A stretch of DNA of 64,000 bases, from positions 103,420 to 167,419 of the forward strand of contig NZ_CATNVD010000009.1 of NCBI RefSeq assembly GCF_951230155.1. Direction: 5' to 3'. A program made the translations under genes and the position numbers. The notes beneath the pieces are model-generated. The model made no database searches and was not told where the DNA came from. It worked only from the letters and a program-made list of their open reading frames with translations. Shown piece by piece: positions 34,795 to 43,252 of the stretch. The stretch comes from Parablautia sp. Marseille-Q6255. Its GTDB lineage: Bacteria; Bacillota; Clostridia; Lachnospirales; Lachnospiraceae. The first letter of the stretch is position 1, and each line of letters begins with the position of its first letter.

Positions 34795-35103
34795 ATGCAG
34801 GTATTTACATATATTTTGCTGGGATTTCTGGTTATCTGTGCAGTTTCTGTAAGCCTTTCTAAAAATCTGCTGAATTCAGTCCTGATCTTTATGTCATACA
34901 GTCTGATCATGTCGATCATCTGGATCCTGCTTGAGTCGCCTGATCTGGCGATCACAGAGGCGGCGGTAGGAGCAGGCATCACGAGCCTGCTGTTTTTCCT
35001 GACGCTGAAAAAGATCCATGCGATGATAAAAACAGATAAGCGGGAAGAGAAAGAGGAGGAAGAGGAGAAGGATGAGCAGAAAGATTCCACAGGAACAGTA
35101 TGA
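34795..35103 (+). CDS. DUF4040/MbhD-like antiporter subunit (part of MrpA in other bacteria)
   Basis: A 102-residue protein with three hydrophobic segments and ESPDLAITEAAVGAGIT, the MbhD/DUF4040 motif that in Bacillus-type Mrp is fused to the C-terminal part of MrpA. ATG 34795 follows GAAGAGGAGGCGTGAC; the frame upstream lies in mrpG. The C-terminus is a string of Glu/Lys. It overlaps the next gene by 32 bases. As a separate gene it matches archaeal MBH/MBS organisation rather than Bacillus Mrp. Confidence 0.9.
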   Translation: MQVFTYILLGFLVICAVSVSLSKNLLNSVLIFMSYSLIMSIIWILLESPDLAITEAAVGAGITSLLFFLTLKKIHAMIKTDKREEKEEEEEKDEQKDSTGTV

Positions 35104-36043
35104 GAAGACGCGTTCCTATCGATTAAAGCAGTGGCTTGACGGCTCAAAGGATCTGTATCTGGGCGAAGTCGAGATGAAACCTCAAAAACCGTATGAGGAA
35201 ACTCATAAGCAGCGCAAAAAGCGGGAAAAGGAGAAGGCGCGTGCCGTTGAGCGTGTCTATGATACCGAACGCAATGCGGAGATCCGTATTTTCCGGAAAA
35301 TATACCGGGTATTTTCGATCCTGTTTTGCGTATTTCTTGTGCTGATGCTCCTGATCGCTGTCTCATATCTTCCGACGATCGGCAGTGCGGACAAGCCGGC
35401 GAACAATGAAGTCTCTGCACGTTATATTGAAAGCGGGCTTCAGGAGACGGGGGCGGTAAATATCGTTACAGGCATGATCCTGGATTACCGCGCGTTTGAT
35501 ACGCTGGGAGAATCTCATGTACTCTTTGTAGCGACCTGTACGGTGCTGATCCTTCTGCGGCGCGATGAGAAAAAGCGAAAGGACGGGGAACCGGCAGAGG
35601 AGGAGCAGGATTTTCTGTATGAGCCGAAGGATGATGTGATCCTGCAGACAGTCGCAAAGATCCTTGTGCCGCCGATCGTGATCTTTGGTATTTATGTGAT
35701 CCTTTGCGGGCATCTGGGACCTGGAGGTGGATTTTCAGGAGGTGCGATCATCGGCGCGGGTCTGATCCTGTACCTCAATGCGTTCGGATTTGAGAAGACG
35801 GAGCGCTTTTTCCGGGCATCTACCTACAAAAAGCTCAGTTTCACAGCGCTTGCATGCTATACATTTTCCAAATGCTATTCCTTTTACACTGGTGCGAACC
35901 ACATCGAAAGCGTGATACCGCTGGGGACGCCGGGAGCGATCCTGAGCAGCGGCCTGATCCTTGTGCTGAACATCTGTGTCGGTGTTGTTGTGGCAGGGAC
36001 TATGTATACGTTTTATGCTATGTTCAGAAAGGGAGGATATTGA
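35072..36043 (+). CDS. Fused MbhE-MrpB (MnhB) antiporter subunit
   Basis: A 323-residue protein joining two modules. After a very basic 75-residue cytosolic N-terminus comes an MbhE-like region (LPTIGSADKPANNEVSARYI, then GAVNIVTGMILDYRAFDTLG). This is followed from about residue 190 by an MnhB domain (ILVPPIVIFGIYVILCGHLG, GPGGGFSGGAIIGAGLIL). MbhE is part of MrpA in Bacillus and a separate gene in archaeal MBH; here it is fused to MrpB. AGGAGAAGG precedes the ATG. It is central to the membrane module, between MbhD and MrpC. Confidence 0.9.
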   Translation: MSRKIPQEQYEKTRSYRLKQWLDGSKDLYLGEVEMKPQKPYEETHKQRKKREKEKARAVERVYDTERNAEIRIFRKIYRVFSILFCVFLVLMLLIAVSYLPTIGSADKPANNEVSARYIESGLQETGAVNIVTGMILDYRAFDTLGESHVLFVATCTVLILLRRDEKKRKDGEPAEEEQDFLYEPKDDVILQTVAKILVPPIVIFGIYVILCGHLGPGGGFSGGAIIGAGLILYLNAFGFEKTERFFRASTYKKLSFTALACYTFSKCYSFYTGANHIESVIPLGTPGAILSSGLILVLNICVGVVVAGTMYTFYAMFRKGGY

Positions 36044-36044
36044 G

Positions 36045-36422
36045 ATGGATTTTGCGAATCTGATGAATAATTATGAAGAGGCTGTCGCGATGATCCTGTT
36101 CGGGATCGGATTTTCCAATCTGCTTCTCCAGAAAAACCTGATCAAGAAGATCATCGGATTTAATATTATGGATACAGCGATGTATCTGTTCCTTGCATTA
36201 AAGGGGTACATAGCGGGGCGGAAGGCTCCGATCGTTGTGGACGGCATACAGAGTGTGGAGGCATATATCAATCCGATCCCAAGCGGTCTCGTTCTGACCG
36301 GCATCGTGGTATCGGTCTCTGTAACAGCGCTGATGCTTTCTCTGACTGTCCGCCTGTACCGCCGCTATCACACGCTGGATCTTGACAAGATCACAACGCA
36401 GCTGAAGAAGGAGGGACTGTGA
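36045..36422 (+). CDS. mrpC: Mrp/MBH-type antiporter subunit C (NuoK-like)
   Basis: A 125-residue NuoK/MnhC-like protein with three hydrophobic segments. The family core is FGIGFSNLLLQKNLIKKIIG and NPIPSGLVLTGIVVSVSVTA. ATG 36045 follows AAAGGGAGGATATTGAG; the frame extends back but overlaps the previous gene without a ribosome site. It connects the antiporter-type subunits to the rest of the complex. Confidence 0.94.
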   Translation: MDFANLMNNYEEAVAMILFGIGFSNLLLQKNLIKKIIGFNIMDTAMYLFLALKGYIAGRKAPIVVDGIQSVEAYINPIPSGLVLTGIVVSVSVTALMLSLTVRLYRRYHTLDLDKITTQLKKEGL

Positions 36423-37930
36423 TGGCGTTTGTACAGAACCTTCCCTTTATTTCCATTTTGCTGTCTCTGTTTGCAGGGCCGCTTTCCTCTATTTTAAGCG
36501 GGAAAAAAGCAAAATGGGTAAATCTCGCTGTGATCGGGGCAGTCGGAGCCATGTCTGCTGCAGTGCTTGCGTTTGTGCTCTCTACCGGAGAGCCGTATGT
36601 ATATATGATGGGACATTTCCCTGCTCCCTGGGGAAATGAGATCCGGGTCGGCGTACTGGAAGCGTCTATGGCAGTGTTTTTCTGCGTGATCATGTTTCTC
36701 TGTATGATCGGAGGAAGCCGGGAACGTGAGCTTGAGATCGAGGAGTCCAAGATGAACCTGTATTATGTCATGGTGAATCTGCTGCTGTGCTCTTTGCTTG
36801 CCCTGATCTATACGAACGACCTGTTTACGGCATATGTGTTTGTGGAGATCAATACAATCGCGGCGTGCGGACTGATCATGATCCGTCAGAATGGACGGAC
36901 GATCGAGGCAGCGACGCGGTATATGATCATGAGCCTTTTGGGCTCCGGCCTTTTTCTGCTCGGACTGTGCTTTTTATATGATCTGACCGGGCATCTGCTG
37001 ATGAGCAATATACAGGAATCTGTCCGGGTCCTGAAGCAGACCGGAGAGTACCATGTCCCGCTGCTTGTCTCTATCTGTCTGATCTCTGTCGGCCTTGCGA
37101 TCAAGAGCGCGCTGTATCCGTTCCATGCATGGCTGCCGGACGCATACGGTTATTCGACGCTGTCCTCGGCGGCGATCCTCTCTTCACTCGTGTCAAAGGG
37201 ATACGTATTTCTTCTGGTGAAGATCTTCTACCGTGTGGTCGGCTTTGATGTGATCATGGACAGCAAAGTCATCAACGTACTGTTTGTATTCGGTATTATC
37301 GGTATGATCATGGGATCTGTTGCGGCGATCAAGGAAAATAACATCAGGAGGATGATCGCGTTCTCCTCTGTGGCTCAGATCGGCTACATTTACATGGGTC
37401 TGGGACTGGGCTCCCAGATTGGTTCGATCGCAAGCGTTTACCATATTGTTGCTCATGCGGCAACGAAGTCTCTTCTGTTTGTTGCGGCGTCCGGGCTTAC
37501 GCAGGCGTCCGGGGACAGCACGGATTTCTTTGACCTGACGGGCGCGGGATTCCGAAATAAGCTTGCCGGTATCGCATTCACAGTCGGCTCGCTGTCGATG
37601 GTCGGTTTTCCGATGTTTTCCGGCTTTACCTCAAAGCTGCTCTTTGCGCAGGCAGGCGTGGAAAGCGGAAATAAGATGCTGCTGACGCTGGTAGCCCTGG
37701 CGCTGAGTACGATCCTCAATGCAGTCTACTTCATGAAGACTGTGATCCGTATCTATACACCGGAGAAGAAGAAGGTGCTGGTACAGAAGGATTTCCACAG
37801 TGTGACAATGGCGGATCAGCCTGCAAAGTCGGCTGCGCTGGTCTGCTTTATCGTGCTGAACCTGTTCCTGGGACTGTGGTCTGAGCCGATGGTAAGACTG
37901 TTTGGCGACGGGCTCGCCATGTTTGCATAG
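36422..37930 (+). CDS. mrpD: Antiporter-type subunit 1 (MrpD/MbhH, NuoN-like)
   Basis: A 502-residue protein with about 14 hydrophobic segments of the proton_antipo_M family. Ion-path residues are present: Glu in AYVFVEINTIAA (TM5) and Lys in AIKSALYPFHAWLPDAYG (TM7). The start overlaps the mrpC stop as TGATG, with GGAGG upstream. It is the closest of the four antiporter-type subunits to canonical MrpD, judging from its order directly after MrpC. Confidence 0.93.
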   Translation: MAFVQNLPFISILLSLFAGPLSSILSGKKAKWVNLAVIGAVGAMSAAVLAFVLSTGEPYVYMMGHFPAPWGNEIRVGVLEASMAVFFCVIMFLCMIGGSRERELEIEESKMNLYYVMVNLLLCSLLALIYTNDLFTAYVFVEINTIAACGLIMIRQNGRTIEAATRYMIMSLLGSGLFLLGLCFLYDLTGHLLMSNIQESVRVLKQTGEYHVPLLVSICLISVGLAIKSALYPFHAWLPDAYGYSTLSSAAILSSLVSKGYVFLLVKIFYRVVGFDVIMDSKVINVLFVFGIIGMIMGSVAAIKENNIRRMIAFSSVAQIGYIYMGLGLGSQIGSIASVYHIVAHAATKSLLFVAASGLTQASGDSTDFFDLTGAGFRNKLAGIAFTVGSLSMVGFPMFSGFTSKLLFAQAGVESGNKMLLTLVALALSTILNAVYFMKTVIRIYTPEKKKVLVQKDFHSVTMADQPAKSAALVCFIVLNLFLGLWSEPMVRLFGDGLAMFA

Positions 37931-37941
37931 GAGGAGAAGGT

Positions 37942-39498
37942 ATGAGTGGTTGGATATTGCTTCCGGTATTGCTGCCGGTGCTTGCTGGGGCCTGTATGCT
38001 TGGCTCCTCTGCCGTATCAAAATGGAAGGGCAGACCGCAGCCGGACGCTGCTTCGCTTCGCCGTCTGCATCTGGCTGTATGCGGCGTGCTGAGTGTGTCA
38101 GCCGTTCTGGCGCTTTTGGCTGCGTGGAGCGGAGAGCATGAGGTGACGTTGTTTTATCTGATGAAGGATATTCCGGTCTATTTCCGCATTGATGAGATCG
38201 GCCGTCTGTTTGTGACAGTGATCAGCATCGTGTGGGTGGCGGTAGGGATCTATTCCTGCGTATATATGCGCCATGAGGGAGAAGAAAAACGGTTTTTTGG
38301 ATTTTATCTGATCGTGTACAGTGTGCTCATCGCGCTGTCATTTGCCGGAAATCTTGTGACGATGTATCTGTTCTATGAGCTGATGACGCTTGCGTCTATG
38401 CCGATGGTGCTTCACAATGGCTCGCGTGAGGCGATCATGGCAGCGCTCAAATATTTATTTTATTCTATGTGCGGGGCATATATGGGACTGTTCGGGATCT
38501 ATTTCCTGTATCAGTATACGGATACGCTGACCTTTACGGCGGGCGGGACGCTTGATATGACGCGCGCAGCCGGACATGAGGGAGTACTGCTTGTCGCAGT
38601 GTTCGTGATGCTGCTTGGATTCGGCGCAAAGGCAGGCATGTTTCCGCTGCACGCGTGGCTTCCGACTGCGCATCCGGTAGCTCCGTCTCCGGCGTCCGCC
38701 GTATTTTCGGGAGTGATCGTAAAATGCGGCGTGCTCGCTGCGATACGTACAGTTTACTACGTCGTAGGACCGGATTTTCTGCGCGGGACATGGGTGCAGA
38801 CCGTGTGGATGACGCTTGCGCTGCTGACGGTATTTATGGGCTCCATGCTCGCGTACCGGGAGCCGGTTCTCAAAAAGCGGCTTGCTTATTCTACGGTCAG
38901 CCAGATCTCGTATATTTTGTTCGGCCTTGCGCTGCTGACGCCGACGGCGATGTCAGGGGCGCTCCTGCATGTCGTATTTCATGCATTTATCAAGGCAGCC
39001 CTGTTTTTAACTGCCGGTATCTTTATTTTTGGCTGCGGCAAGACAAGGGCAGATGAGCTTACCGGGATCGGAAAGCAGATGCCGGGAACGCTGTGGTGCT
39101 ATACGTTTGCATCGCTTGCGCTGATCGGTATCCCGCCTGCCAGCGGATTTATCAGCAAATGGTATCTTGCGCAGGGAGCGCTGGAAGCGCCGGTCGGAGC
39201 ATTTCGCTGGATCGGTCCTGTGGTGCTGCTTGTATCAGCGCTGCTTACCGCGGGGTATCTGCTTCCGGTGGTGATGCGGGGATTTTTCCCGGGTGCATCC
39301 TGGCGCGGTATGAGCGCAGAGGATACGGCAGTACGCACGGAGCGGGATGGCGGAAACTGTGTGGCGCAGACATCCGGCGACGCTCCGGCAGGTATGCTGG
39401 TGCCGCTCGCAGTGCTGGCAGCGCTTACATTGTTACTCGGTGTGTTTCCAAATCCGCTGATCTCATTTGTGAGTAAGATAGCGGAAGCAGTCATGTAA
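37942..39498 (+). CDS. Antiporter-type subunit 2 (NuoM/NuoN/MrpD-like)
   Basis: A 518-residue polytopic proton_antipo_M protein. Glu in YLFYELMTLASMPMV and Lys in FGAKAGMFPLHAWLPTAHPV mark the proton path, and SAVFSGVIVKCGVLAAIRTV is the following conserved helix. TAGGAGGAGAAGGT precedes the ATG. It is the second of four consecutive paralogs that share no more than the family core, so this is an old expansion and not a recent tandem duplication. Confidence 0.92.
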   Translation: MSGWILLPVLLPVLAGACMLGSSAVSKWKGRPQPDAASLRRLHLAVCGVLSVSAVLALLAAWSGEHEVTLFYLMKDIPVYFRIDEIGRLFVTVISIVWVAVGIYSCVYMRHEGEEKRFFGFYLIVYSVLIALSFAGNLVTMYLFYELMTLASMPMVLHNGSREAIMAALKYLFYSMCGAYMGLFGIYFLYQYTDTLTFTAGGTLDMTRAAGHEGVLLVAVFVMLLGFGAKAGMFPLHAWLPTAHPVAPSPASAVFSGVIVKCGVLAAIRTVYYVVGPDFLRGTWVQTVWMTLALLTVFMGSMLAYREPVLKKRLAYSTVSQISYILFGLALLTPTAMSGALLHVVFHAFIKAALFLTAGIFIFGCGKTRADELTGIGKQMPGTLWCYTFASLALIGIPPASGFISKWYLAQGALEAPVGAFRWIGPVVLLVSALLTAGYLLPVVMRGFFPGASWRGMSAEDTAVRTERDGGNCVAQTSGDAPAGMLVPLAVLAALTLLLGVFPNPLISFVSKIAEAVM

Positions 39499-39511
39499 AG
39501 GAGGAGAAGCG

Positions 39512-40984
39512 ATGCAACCATATTTTCTGGCAGTAGCTGTTCTGTTCCCGATCGTGATGGGAGGCGTACTTCCACTGCTTCCGTTTCGGAACAGACGGCA
39601 GATGATGATTTATATTGAGGCAGTCGTACTGCTTAATTCGGCGCTCGTGCTGGGGCTTTTATTTACGCAGCCGCAGGAGGCGTGCGTGCTGCTGCGTTTT
39701 ACCGGGAATCTTTCCCTGAGCTTCCAGCTGGACGGGCTGGGAACGGTGTTTGCGGGGATTGTTTCTCTGCTGTGGCCTTTGGCTTCGCTGTATGCGTTTG
39801 AATATATGAAGCATGAAGGACATGAGAAGATCTTTTTTATGTTTTATACGATGACGTATGGCGTGACGCTGGGCATTGCATTTGCAGAGGATATTGTGAC
39901 GATGTACTGCTTCTATGAGATGCTTACGCTGATGACACTCCCGCTGATCATGCATACTTTAAGCCGTGAGGCGATACTGGCGAGCCGGTCTTACCTGTAC
40001 TATTCTCTGGGAGGCGCTGCCTTTGCGTTTATCGGGCTGGTATTTATCTTAAGCTACGGCACGACAGCAAACTTCGTCCCCGGAGGCGTGCTTGATATTG
40101 CCAAGCTTGGAGACCGCGCAAACCGTCTGCTTGTTGTATATGTGCTGTGCTTTTGCGGCTTCAGTGTGAAGGCGGCGATGTTTCCTTTTTCCGGATGGCT
40201 GCCCAGGGCAGGTGTGGCGCCGACTCCGGTCACAGCTCTGCTCCATGCAGTAGCTGTCGTAAAGTCAGGAGCTTTCACCGTGATGCGCGTGACGTACTAC
40301 AGCTTTGGTACAGAATTCCTGCGCGGCACGTGGGCGCAGTATGTGGTCATGGCGCTTGTGATCTTTACGATCCTGTATGGATGCAGCCGGGCGCTCAAAG
40401 AGACGCATCTGAAGCGAAGACTTGCATGGTCAACCGTCAGCAATCTTTCCTACATCCTGTTTGGCGTTGTGCTGATGACGCCGCTCGGACTGATCGGAGC
40501 GCTTGCGCATATGATCTTCCATGCAGTGATGAAGATCTGCTCATTCTTCTGCGCAGGCGCAGTAATCTACAAGACCGGGCGAAATTATATTTATGAGCTG
40601 GATGGTCTGGGGAGAAAGATGCCGCGTACCTTTGGGATCTTTACTGTCTCTGCACTGGCGCTCATGGGTGTGCCGGGGCTGTGCGGCTTTATCAGCAAAT
40701 GGAATCTGGCAAAGGCGGCGATCGCCAGCGAAAATGTGCTTGCCTATGTCGGCGTGGGGGCGCTCCTTGTTTCTGCTCTGCTGACGGCAGTCTATATGCT
40801 GACGATTTCTGTCCGGGCATTTTTCCCGGGAAAGGATTTTGACTATAGTACAGTAAGTGATGCCGAAGATCCGAACTGGATGATGCTTCTGCCGCTTACG
40901 ATATTTGTGGTTGTGATGTTCGTATTCGGACTCCACAGCGCTCCGGTCATCTCAGCGCTGGGATCGATCGCAGCCCTGATGTAG
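39512..40984 (+). CDS. Antiporter-type subunit 3, with altered TM7 motif
   Basis: A 490-residue proton_antipo_M protein. The TM5 Glu is kept (MYCFYEMLTLMTLPLI) and the TM7 Lys is kept (GFSVKAAMFPFSGWLPRAGV). The usual PFHAWLP or PLHAWLP has become PFSGWLP, losing the conserved histidine after the lysine. ATG 39512 follows AAAGGAGGAGAAGC. The change may tune or disable one proton channel of the complex, or mark a subunit with a different ion; this is inference. Confidence 0.92.
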   Translation: MQPYFLAVAVLFPIVMGGVLPLLPFRNRRQMMIYIEAVVLLNSALVLGLLFTQPQEACVLLRFTGNLSLSFQLDGLGTVFAGIVSLLWPLASLYAFEYMKHEGHEKIFFMFYTMTYGVTLGIAFAEDIVTMYCFYEMLTLMTLPLIMHTLSREAILASRSYLYYSLGGAAFAFIGLVFILSYGTTANFVPGGVLDIAKLGDRANRLLVVYVLCFCGFSVKAAMFPFSGWLPRAGVAPTPVTALLHAVAVVKSGAFTVMRVTYYSFGTEFLRGTWAQYVVMALVIFTILYGCSRALKETHLKRRLAWSTVSNLSYILFGVVLMTPLGLIGALAHMIFHAVMKICSFFCAGAVIYKTGRNYIYELDGLGRKMPRTFGIFTVSALALMGVPGLCGFISKWNLAKAAIASENVLAYVGVGALLVSALLTAVYMLTISVRAFFPGKDFDYSTVSDAEDPNWMMLLPLTIFVVVMFVFGLHSAPVISALGSIAALM

Positions 40985-41001
40985 AAAGGGGAGGAGAGAA
41001 G

Positions 41002-43167
41002 ATGAAAGAAATGGTTCTTGCAATACTTGTGTTTTATCCGTTTCTCGGCGGGCTCCTCGTCTGGGCGGTCGGACAAAAAAACGAGAAGGCGCGCAATATA
41101 CTGGCGAATGTCATCGTGATCAGTGAGTTTGCGCTTACCGCCCTTCTGTTTGTAAAATACGGCGCAGCGGCAGGAGAAGCAGCGGGAAAGGGACTTTCGG
41201 ATGGAGGCTCCCTCCTTGCAGGCAGTGTGCCTGGTATCTGCGGCTTTGGACTTCATTTTACCATGGACGGGTTCCGTCTGATCTATGTGGTGATCGCGTC
41301 CTTTATGTGGATGATGGCGACAGTGCTGTCTGGTGAATATATGGCGCATCACAGGAACAGCAGCAGATTTTATGGATTTTTGCTGCTGACACTCTCGGCA
41401 ACCATGGGCGTGTTCCTGTCTGCTGACCTGTATACGACCTTTATTTTCTTTGAGATCATGTCCTTTACCTCTTATGTATGGGTCGCGCAGGAGGAGAGCC
41501 ATGCGGCGCTTCGCGCGGCGGCAACATATCTGACTGTGGCAGTATTTGGCGGACTCGTCATGCTGATGGGGATTTTTATTCTGTATCATGAGCTGGGGAC
41601 GGTCACGATCAGCGGGCTGTGGCAGGCGGCGTCCGGATACCCGGACAAAACGGTGCTCTATGCGGCAGGCGGCTGTCTGCTCGTAGGGTTTGGAGCAAAG
41701 GCGGGAGCGTTCCCGCTGCATATCTGGCTGCCGAAGGCGCATCCGGTAGCTCCGGCTCCGGCGTCAGCGCTGCTTTCCGGCATCCTGACAAAGACCGGTA
41801 TTTTCGGCATCCTTGTGACATGCAGCGATCTGTTTTTGCATGATGTGGCATGGGGGCGTGTGATTCTTGCGCTGGGAGTAGTGACGATGCTTGGCGGCGC
41901 TTTGCTTGCAGTATTTTCTGTTGACCTGAAACGAACACTTGCCTGCTCTTCCATGTCACAGATTGGTTTTATCATGGTCGGCGCAGGTATGCAGGGGCTG
42001 CTCGGCGCAGAAAATGCACTGGCTGTCCACGGCACGTTCCTGCACATGGTGAATCACTCCCTGATCAAGCTCGTGCTTTTTATGGCGGCAGGTGTGATCT
42101 TTATGAATGTACATGCGCTCGATCTGAACAAGATCCGGGGCTTCGGACGGAAAAAGCCGCTCCTGAAGGTCATCTTTTTGATCGGAGCGCTTGCGATCGG
42201 CGGGATTCCTCTGCTTGGCGGATATATCAGCAAAACACTGCTGCATGAGAGTATTGTGGAGTTTGGCGGAGGCTGGGCAATGCGGACCGTCGAATATATC
42301 TTCCTGTTTTCCGGCGGGCTTACCATCGCATATATGACAAAGCTGTTTGTCGCGATCTTTGTAGAGCAAAATGAAGATGTGAAAAGGCAGGAGCAGTATG
42401 ATGCGATGAAGCATTATATGAATCCACAGAGCACACTTGCACTGGGGGGCAGCGCACTGGTACTGCTCGTCTGGGGAGCAGCGCCGTATGGCATTATGGA
42501 CCGCGCGGCACAGATGGCGCAGGGCTTTATGCACCTTGAGGAGGCAGGACATGCAGTACATTATTTCAGCATGACGAATCTTTCCGGGGCGGTCATTTCT
42601 ATTGTCATCGGAGCGGTTGTGTATCTGCTGTTTATCCGCAGGGTGCTGATGCGTCCGGCAGAGGTTATCTGTACCGATGCAGCTGCAGCGCAGACCGGGA
42701 CACGCGGTACCGGAAAACAGGCTGCGGGCGATGTGCAGACGGTGTACCGATATGCAGACCGCTGGCCGTCCTGGCTCGATCTTGAGAACACAATTTATCG
42801 ACCGGTATTTTTTAAGTATATTCCGGCAGTGCTCGAGGTGGTATGCAGGATTGCAGATACATGTGTGGATCTGCTTGTCGTGGGACTGCGCAAAACGATC
42901 TACCGCGACAGCCCGATCCCTCACGAGCGCCCGGAAGGAAATCTGGTGACTGAGATGGCGGGCCGCCTGATGAATCTGTGGCAGGAGCTGGCAAACCGGA
43001 CCTGGCGCAGAAAGGATCCGCTGCACCGTGATTATGTGCACATCCTGGCGCTGAAAAACGATGCGATCAAGGAAAATCACATGATCATCGGCCGGAGCCT
43101 GTCATTTGGACTGCTGCTCGTGTGTATCGGAATCTGTCTGACGCTGATTTATATTATACTTTGGTGA
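41002..43167 (+). CDS. Antiporter-type subunit 4 (NuoL/HyfB/MrpA-N-like, long C-terminus)
   Basis: A 721-residue subunit, the largest of the four. The antiporter core (residues of about 1-480) has Glu in TFIFFEIMSFTSYVWVAQ and Lys in FGAKAGAFPLHIWLPKAHPV. After it comes a 240-residue extension with one or two hydrophobic segments, a hydrophilic stretch and a last membrane helix (LSFGLLLVCIGICLTLIYII). This recalls the lateral-helix or accessory tails of NuoL and HyfB. It lacks the DUF4040 and MbhE parts of Bacillus MrpA, which are separate genes here. It ends the operon, followed by a strong terminator. Confidence 0.9.
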   Translation: MKEMVLAILVFYPFLGGLLVWAVGQKNEKARNILANVIVISEFALTALLFVKYGAAAGEAAGKGLSDGGSLLAGSVPGICGFGLHFTMDGFRLIYVVIASFMWMMATVLSGEYMAHHRNSSRFYGFLLLTLSATMGVFLSADLYTTFIFFEIMSFTSYVWVAQEESHAALRAAATYLTVAVFGGLVMLMGIFILYHELGTVTISGLWQAASGYPDKTVLYAAGGCLLVGFGAKAGAFPLHIWLPKAHPVAPAPASALLSGILTKTGIFGILVTCSDLFLHDVAWGRVILALGVVTMLGGALLAVFSVDLKRTLACSSMSQIGFIMVGAGMQGLLGAENALAVHGTFLHMVNHSLIKLVLFMAAGVIFMNVHALDLNKIRGFGRKKPLLKVIFLIGALAIGGIPLLGGYISKTLLHESIVEFGGGWAMRTVEYIFLFSGGLTIAYMTKLFVAIFVEQNEDVKRQEQYDAMKHYMNPQSTLALGGSALVLLVWGAAPYGIMDRAAQMAQGFMHLEEAGHAVHYFSMTNLSGAVISIVIGAVVYLLFIRRVLMRPAEVICTDAAAAQTGTRGTGKQAAGDVQTVYRYADRWPSWLDLENTIYRPVFFKYIPAVLEVVCRIADTCVDLLVVGLRKTIYRDSPIPHERPEGNLVTEMAGRLMNLWQELANRTWRRKDPLHRDYVHILALKNDAIKENHMIIGRSLSFGLLLVCIGICLTLIYIILW

Positions 43168-43168
43168 G

Positions 43169-43232
43169 AAAGAGGATGCTGTAAAATACTGATCCGCAAA
43201 AGGGCGGGCAGATTTTGCAGCATCCTCTTTTA
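43169..43232 (+). terminator. Terminator of the Mrp-like operon
   Basis: AAAGAGGATGCTG-T-AAAAT pairs with ATTTTGCAGCATCCTCTTT, ending in TTTTAA. It lies between convergent genes and could also serve the LysR gene on the other strand. Confidence 0.85.
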
Positions 43233-43252
43233 ATACGCGCATCCGGCAGCAT

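Noticed and set aside
33549..43252. Hydrogenase, formate dehydrogenase or NADH-oxidising subunits belonging to the antiporter operon
   Set aside because: The genes on either side are aspartate kinase and LysR; no iron-sulfur or NiFe motifs occur in any frame of the operon.
43169..43252. Possible small RNA between the antiporter operon and lysR
   Set aside because: The sequence is fully explained by the terminator hairpin; no separate promoter was seen.
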